Shown piece after piece: positions 60,199 to 64,000 of a stretch of 64,000 nt of DNA. Source of the DNA: Clostridiales bacterium (lineage in GTDB: Bacteria > Bacillota > Clostridia > Saccharofermentanales > Saccharofermentanaceae). The notes beneath the pieces were generated by a model, which saw only the letters and a program-made list of their open reading frames with translations, searched no databases and was not told the DNA's origin. The stretch lies in NCBI GenBank assembly GCA_017545245.1, contig JAFWPB010000065.1, positions 1-64,000 of the forward strand, given 5' to 3'. How positions within the stretch are numbered: position 1 is the first letter of the stretch; the number at the start of each line of letters is the position of its first letter. Made by a program: the position numbers and the translations under genes.

Positions 60199-62979
60199 TT
60201 ACGGCGCTGTACCGTAAAGGATCTTTCCGCCTTTTACGACCACGATGTGGTCTTCGGCCTTTCTCGAATAGTCATCGGTGAGATTAAAATCAGACCAGTC
60301 TTCGTGGTTGATCGAGAACTGTACGATCAACTTGTCGCCCTTTTCAAGAGAGATCTTTCCAAAACCGCTCATTGTGCAGGCCGTGTCTGCATCCGGTTTC
60401 TTCGGATCTTCTTTGTCAAAAGCACCCGTAACAGTGTTAATTGCGTCGTATTTTCCGTCGCTTCGGGAAACGGCTGCGTGGTAGCAGCTATACTGGAGTT
60501 TGCCATCTTTTTCGTTGGTAAAGTAGTACAGAATACTTGCATCGGACAGGTCGATGGACTTGTCAGAGACGTTTTTGATCGTCAGGTTTCCGGAGATCGC
60601 ATTAGATGCGCCACCCTGCACATACTCGATGGAAAGCTTCAGATCCGATTGCTCTCCCGGCTTGGCAGGTTCCGGCTTCTTTGTTGGTTTAGCAGGTTCT
60701 GTCGGCTTTGCCGTTTCTGTTGGTTTTGACGGTTCGGACGGTGCAGTCGTCTTTGTCGGATCGGAAGGCTCGCTCGGATCGGTTGGCGCAGACGGCAGTG
60801 TATCGATCGTTCCCATCGGTGTCGGGACCGAAGTCACCGTTGCGGTAGGTGCCGGTGTTGTAGTCACAGACGCGGAACCTGCCGGCTCTTTCCCGAAAAC
60901 AACCGTATCTTCTTCGTAGAGGACAGAAGAAGCAGTATCCTGTGCACTTGGAGCTATGCCGGTGATACGGAACTGCACTTCCTTCTTATACTCTTCCTGA
61001 CCACCCGGGTAACAGGAATACGGATCGAACCGGATCAAAACATACGCCCAGCCTGAAGCCCCGTCTGCATCGAATATTCCGAGTGTCTGGGCATTCTGCA
61101 TATAGTTTGTGGAAAGAGAAAGTTCGGAAGCTTTCTTGCCTGATGTTTCGAAATAGTAGCGGAGCTCAAGCTTCTCCGGAGCTCTGGCCGGCCATGCTGT
61201 CATGTTATAAACGACGGCCTTGATCTCGAGGAAATCACTTCCACTTGCGTTCTCTTTCGCTTCCACCTTATACTCTTCTTCCGGCGTTTCGCAGCATCCG
61301 AAACCTGTCAGCGTCTCGCCGTGATAGCGGGTATAGAGCTTGGCCATCAGGCCTGTAAATCCGGCGTTGTAGTCACAGGCTACTTCGTTGGTGTTGAAGT
61401 TGCTGACCTCATCCGTATAGCCGTCCGAAGCATCCGGTCCGCCGACGAGCGCGCCAACCAGGATATGACGGCTCGTAGAAGGTGTATTCATGTTATCCGC
61501 ATAGGAACCTTGCGCCGTTCTGTGATGCGGATGAACCGGGTAACTCTCGCCGAATCCGATCTGGTAGGAAAAACCGGTGTCACCCAGTGCGTAGTTTGCC
61601 TGCGAAACAGCGAAATCCCAATATGTATCTTTCTTTCCCGCAGGGCATCCGTCCCATTCGCTGAACATGCTGGCAATAAAGGCCGTCGTTGTCGCATAAC
61701 GCAGCGAACCCCAGCTGTCGAGCCACGCCAGTCCTTTTGGAGTATAAGTAATGCGCTCTCCGTCAGAAGTACCCTTTGTCCAGAAATCGAGGTGTTTCTC
61801 CACTGCCGCTGCAAAAGAACTATCCCCTGTTTCTTGCGCGAGAAGGAGTGCGGCACCAATATGGACATCGTCCCAGCAGAAAGACCACTTGTGGTCCTGA
61901 CTGGCCTTCGGGTAGTATTCCTTTGCTTTGTCCAGATATGCGCTGTCCTTGGTCGCACGATAGAGCCATACCGCTGCCCAGGAGAGTTCATCGTAGAAGC
62001 CGCTCCAGGAATTATAAAAACCGTTGGCTGCCGAGTAGCCCGCATCGCTCTTGTACTTGTCTGCGAAAGCGAAAAGCGACTTTGCGTGCTCGAGGCACTG
62101 CTGGCTGAAAGTCGGATCCACGTTCTGGAAGACCATGCTGCAAACCGCCAGAGACGCCGCCGTTTCTGCGGTGACTGCCGAACCTGGATTCTGTGCATCG
62201 ACCTTGTAGGAAGGACGATCCATCTGGTAATTGACGCATTCACATGGTCCCCACCACGTGTGGTCCCGATTTCCGTCTCCTACCTGATAGTAGTAGACTT
62301 CGTCCTCCGGATGGCAGTGGATGAAATACTCATTTGCCCAGCGGATATTGCTGAGTGCATACTCCAGCTGGTTGGAATTCTCATATGCGTCCTTATCCTC
62401 GAGGACAGACCAGCCGAGAACGGAAGCCGAATATGCCATCGGGAGATTAAATTTGACGTTGTCTCCGGCATCGAACCAGCCGCCGGACAAGTCGATTCCC
62501 ACATCCGAACCATCGTCCAGACAGGAATCCCCACGCCAGTTGCAGCGGGTCACATCCGGCAATGCACCGGAGCGCTGAAGCTCGTAGAAAAGAAGCGACT
62601 TCTGGAGTGCTTCGCCATAGTTGTATTTTCCTGTACCCTTCGTGCCTTCCCGGCCGTCTCCTTCCAAGGTTCCAAAAGCATAGTTCATCCCGACCGGCAT
62701 GTTCGATCCGGTGGAGGAATCCTGCGAAGACTCCGAAGTTACTGTGCTTTCTTCTGAAGATGCAGATGTCGTTTCTGATGATGATTCGGAATCCGAAGAA
62801 GCCGAAGTACCGGCATCCGCACTTTCTGATTCCGGACTCACCACATCCGAAGCCGACGAAACGTCAGACGACAGTTCTTTTGACACGGAATGACGAACCT
62901 GATGAATCGTAAACCAGATAATTCCGCCTACAAGTAAAATGATCGCGCAAGGCACGATCCATTTCAGTTTTTCCTTCAT
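60199..62979 (-). CDS. Membrane-anchored GH9 endoglucanase with CBM3c and C-terminal CBM3
   Basis: 926 residues. A membrane helix at 7-25, then a 65-residue Ser/Asp/Glu spacer. GH9 catalytic domain about 100-565: D170 and D173 in DLSGGWFDAGD, the HHRTAQGSY motif (485-493), and the proton donor E532 in NEVACDYNAGF. A CBM3c-like module (575-697, YPGGQEEYKKEVQFRI) directly follows, the arrangement of processive endoglucanases; then a Pro/Thr/Lys linker (698-778) and a second CBM3 (779-926). It cleaves cellulose while held at the cell surface. Its ATG overlaps the helicase stop (ATGA); GGAG is 9 bases upstream. No dockerin is present. Confidence 0.9.
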   Translation of the reverse strand: MKEKLKWIVPCAIILLVGGIIWFTIHQVRHSVSKELSSDVSSASDVVSPESESADAGTSASSDSESSSETTSASSEESTVTSESSQDSSTGSNMPVGMNYAFGTLEGDGREGTKGTGKYNYGEALQKSLLFYELQRSGALPDVTRCNWRGDSCLDDGSDVGIDLSGGWFDAGDNVKFNLPMAYSASVLGWSVLEDKDAYENSNQLEYALSNIRWANEYFIHCHPEDEVYYYQVGDGNRDHTWWGPCECVNYQMDRPSYKVDAQNPGSAVTAETAASLAVCSMVFQNVDPTFSQQCLEHAKSLFAFADKYKSDAGYSAANGFYNSWSGFYDELSWAAVWLYRATKDSAYLDKAKEYYPKASQDHKWSFCWDDVHIGAALLLAQETGDSSFAAAVEKHLDFWTKGTSDGERITYTPKGLAWLDSWGSLRYATTTAFIASMFSEWDGCPAGKKDTYWDFAVSQANYALGDTGFSYQIGFGESYPVHPHHRTAQGSYADNMNTPSTSRHILVGALVGGPDASDGYTDEVSNFNTNEVACDYNAGFTGLMAKLYTRYHGETLTGFGCCETPEEEYKVEAKENASGSDFLEIKAVVYNMTAWPARAPEKLELRYYFETSGKKASELSLSTNYMQNAQTLGIFDADGASGWAYVLIRFDPYSCYPGGQEEYKKEVQFRITGIAPSAQDTASSVLYEEDTVVFGKEPAGSASVTTTPAPTATVTSVPTPMGTIDTLPSAPTDPSEPSDPTKTTAPSEPSKPTETAKPTEPAKPTKKPEPAKPGEQSDLKLSIEYVQGGASNAISGNLTIKNVSDKSIDLSDASILYYFTNEKDGKLQYSCYHAAVSRSDGKYDAINTVTGAFDKEDPKKPDADTACTMSGFGKISLEKGDKLIVQFSINHEDWSDFNLTDDYSRKAEDHIVVVKGGKILYGTAP

Positions 62980-64000
62980 AATTCGATCTCCAATTCTTCG
63001 GTAGCAACCTTGGTATAGTGGATGATGTCATCCATACGCGGTGACTGGCCATATGTCACAAAGGTGAACGCCTGGCCTGCGCGTCCGGCACGTCCGGTAC
63101 GGCCGATCCGGTGCAGATAGTATTCGTTTTCATTCGGGACTTCAAAGTTGAAGACGGTGTCGATATCGGAAACGTCAATACCACGGGCCGCCACATCCGT
63201 CGCCACGAGAATATTGAACTTACCGGCGCGGAAGTCATCCATGATGTGGTTTCGCGCACTTTGCCCGATGTCGCCATGCAGGCACTCCGCCTTGTATCCC
63301 AGGCCTTTGATGCCCTCGGTCACGACACGCACGCGTGTCTTGGTATTGCAGAACGCCATGACACGGTGGCAGTCATACTCTTCCATGATCTTTCCGAAAG
63401 CCGACATTTTCTGGCGCTCCTCGATATGCAGGATGTACTGTCTGATCTTCGGCATATCCTCTTCTTTCGGCGCCACTTCGATTTCGTCGGCGCCTTCCAT
63501 ATACTCCCAGGTAATGTCCATAACTTCGCGGGACATGGTCGCCGAGAACATCGCAATTTGTTTATCTTTCGGTGTGAGTTTCATCACTTTCCGGATGTCC
63601 TTGATGAAGCCCATGTCCAGCATCTTGTCCGCCTCGTCCAGCACGAGTGTATAGATATTGGAAATGTCGATGTTTCTGTGCTGAACATGATCAAGAAGAC
63701 GTCCCGGTGTTGCCACCACGATCTGGGGTTTCTTCTTCAACATCTGCACCTGCTTGTCCATCTTCTGTCCGCCGATGATGCCGCAGATCTTCAGTCCTTT
63801 GATAAAAGCACCCAGGCCCCGGAGTTCCGTGCAGATCTGAAGTGCCAGTTCTCTCGTCGGACAAAGGATCAAGGCCTGCACGAAATCCGCATCCATGTTG
63901 AGATATTCGAGGATCGGTATACCAAATGCGAATGTTTTTCCCGTACCTGTCGGTGCTTTGGCAATCACGCAGCGATTGTCCATCATGAGCGGGATCGCCT
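62976..64000 (-). CDS. DEAD-box RNA helicase, N-terminus cut by the window edge
   Basis: At least 340 residues; reading continues past the right edge (the residues before the first internal Met read A-I-P-L, as in the Q-motif region). Motif I is APTGTGKT, Ia PTRELALQI, Ib TPGRL, II VLDEADKM (DEAD), III SATMS, IV VMAFCNTK, V ATDVAARGID and VI HRIGRTGRAG, all intact. It lacks a long C-terminal extension (ends EELEIEL). It unwinds RNA, often in cold or ribosome assembly. Overlap of its stop with the cellulase ATG is unusual. Confidence 0.85.
   Translation of the reverse strand, partial: AIPLMMDNRCVIAKAPTGTGKTFAFGIPILEYLNMDADFVQALILCPTRELALQICTELRGLGAFIKGLKICGIIGGQKMDKQVQMLKKKPQIVVATPGRLLDHVQHRNIDISNIYTLVLDEADKMLDMGFIKDIRKVMKLTPKDKQIAMFSATMSREVMDITWEYMEGADEIEVAPKEEDMPKIRQYILHIEERQKMSAFGKIMEEYDCHRVMAFCNTKTRVRVVTEGIKGLGYKAECLHGDIGQSARNHIMDDFRAGKFNILVATDVAARGIDVSDIDTVFNFEVPNENEYYLHRIGRTGRAGRAGQAFTFVTYGQSPRMDDIIHYTKVATEELEIEL

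Noticed and set aside
61321..62757. Plus-strand open frame of 478 codons
   Set aside because: Antisense of the GH9 catalytic domain.

Overview
The window looks like chromosome from an anaerobic, low-to-mid GC, plant-fibre-degrading Firmicute (Clostridia; a rumen- or digester-type lineage is an inference from gene content). Signs are strong AGGAGG-type ribosome binding sites, many lipobox lipoproteins, a multidomain GH9-CBM3 cellulase, acetate and butyrate kinase fermentation modules, a BlaI/BlaR1 pair and a 4Fe-4S aldo/keto reductase. I see no tRNA, rRNA, CRISPR array, insertion sequence or prophage.

Layout. 1-7.1 kb: start of a left-edge gene, a large secreted repeat protein with DUF4214 units, a polysaccharide deacetylase, a membrane diguanylate cyclase, an AraC regulator and a 3' serpin remnant. 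7.1-12.7 kb: a large solute-binding-like lipoprotein, small hypotheticals, an XRE regulator with membrane tail, a frameshifted small coiled-coil gene and a DUF6273 membrane protein. 12.7-17 kb: histidine phosphatase, secreted esterase and a self-regulated blaI-blaR1-lipoprotein operon with two visible operators. 17-29 kb: kinase/DUF4037 pair, Nudix plus endonuclease/exonuclease/phosphatase pair, an XRE-PurM fusion, a PfkB kinase, a heterodimeric ABC exporter, aldo/keto reductase and radical SAM protein. 29-37 kb: a minus-strand run of small cytoplasmic genes (four GNATs, DUF89, nitroreductase, GrpB, LemA, DUF3137). 37-44.4 kb: a structured intergenic region that looks like a non-coding RNA, a paralogue of the first large lipoprotein, a cytosolic periplasmic-binding-protein-like sensor and a FIST-EAL phosphodiesterase. 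44.5-49.3 kb: a two-gene membrane unit under a palindromic operator, larB-larC, and a secreted S37 peptidase. 49.2-54 kb: minus-strand operon buk - pta - fumarase alpha - fumarase beta - alpha/beta hydrolase. 54-59 kb: a zinc-metallopeptidase-like lipoprotein and the pta-ackA operon. 59-64 kb: two hypotheticals, the GH9 cellulase and a DEAD-box helicase cut by the window end.

How the parts fit (inference). Secreted hydrolases (GH9, CE1-like esterase, deacetylase, S37 peptidase) and lipoprotein binding proteins supply substrates; acyl-phosphate/kinase modules and fumarase belong to fermentative energy metabolism; a cyclase, a phosphodiesterase and an output-less sensor suggest nutrient-linked c-di-GMP signalling. 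The least explained items are the structured RNA region at 37.16-37.41 kb, the dyad centred on the predicted start point of the 44.6 kb membrane pair, the XRE-PurM fusion with altered active-site motifs, and the orphan binding-protein/sensor set.
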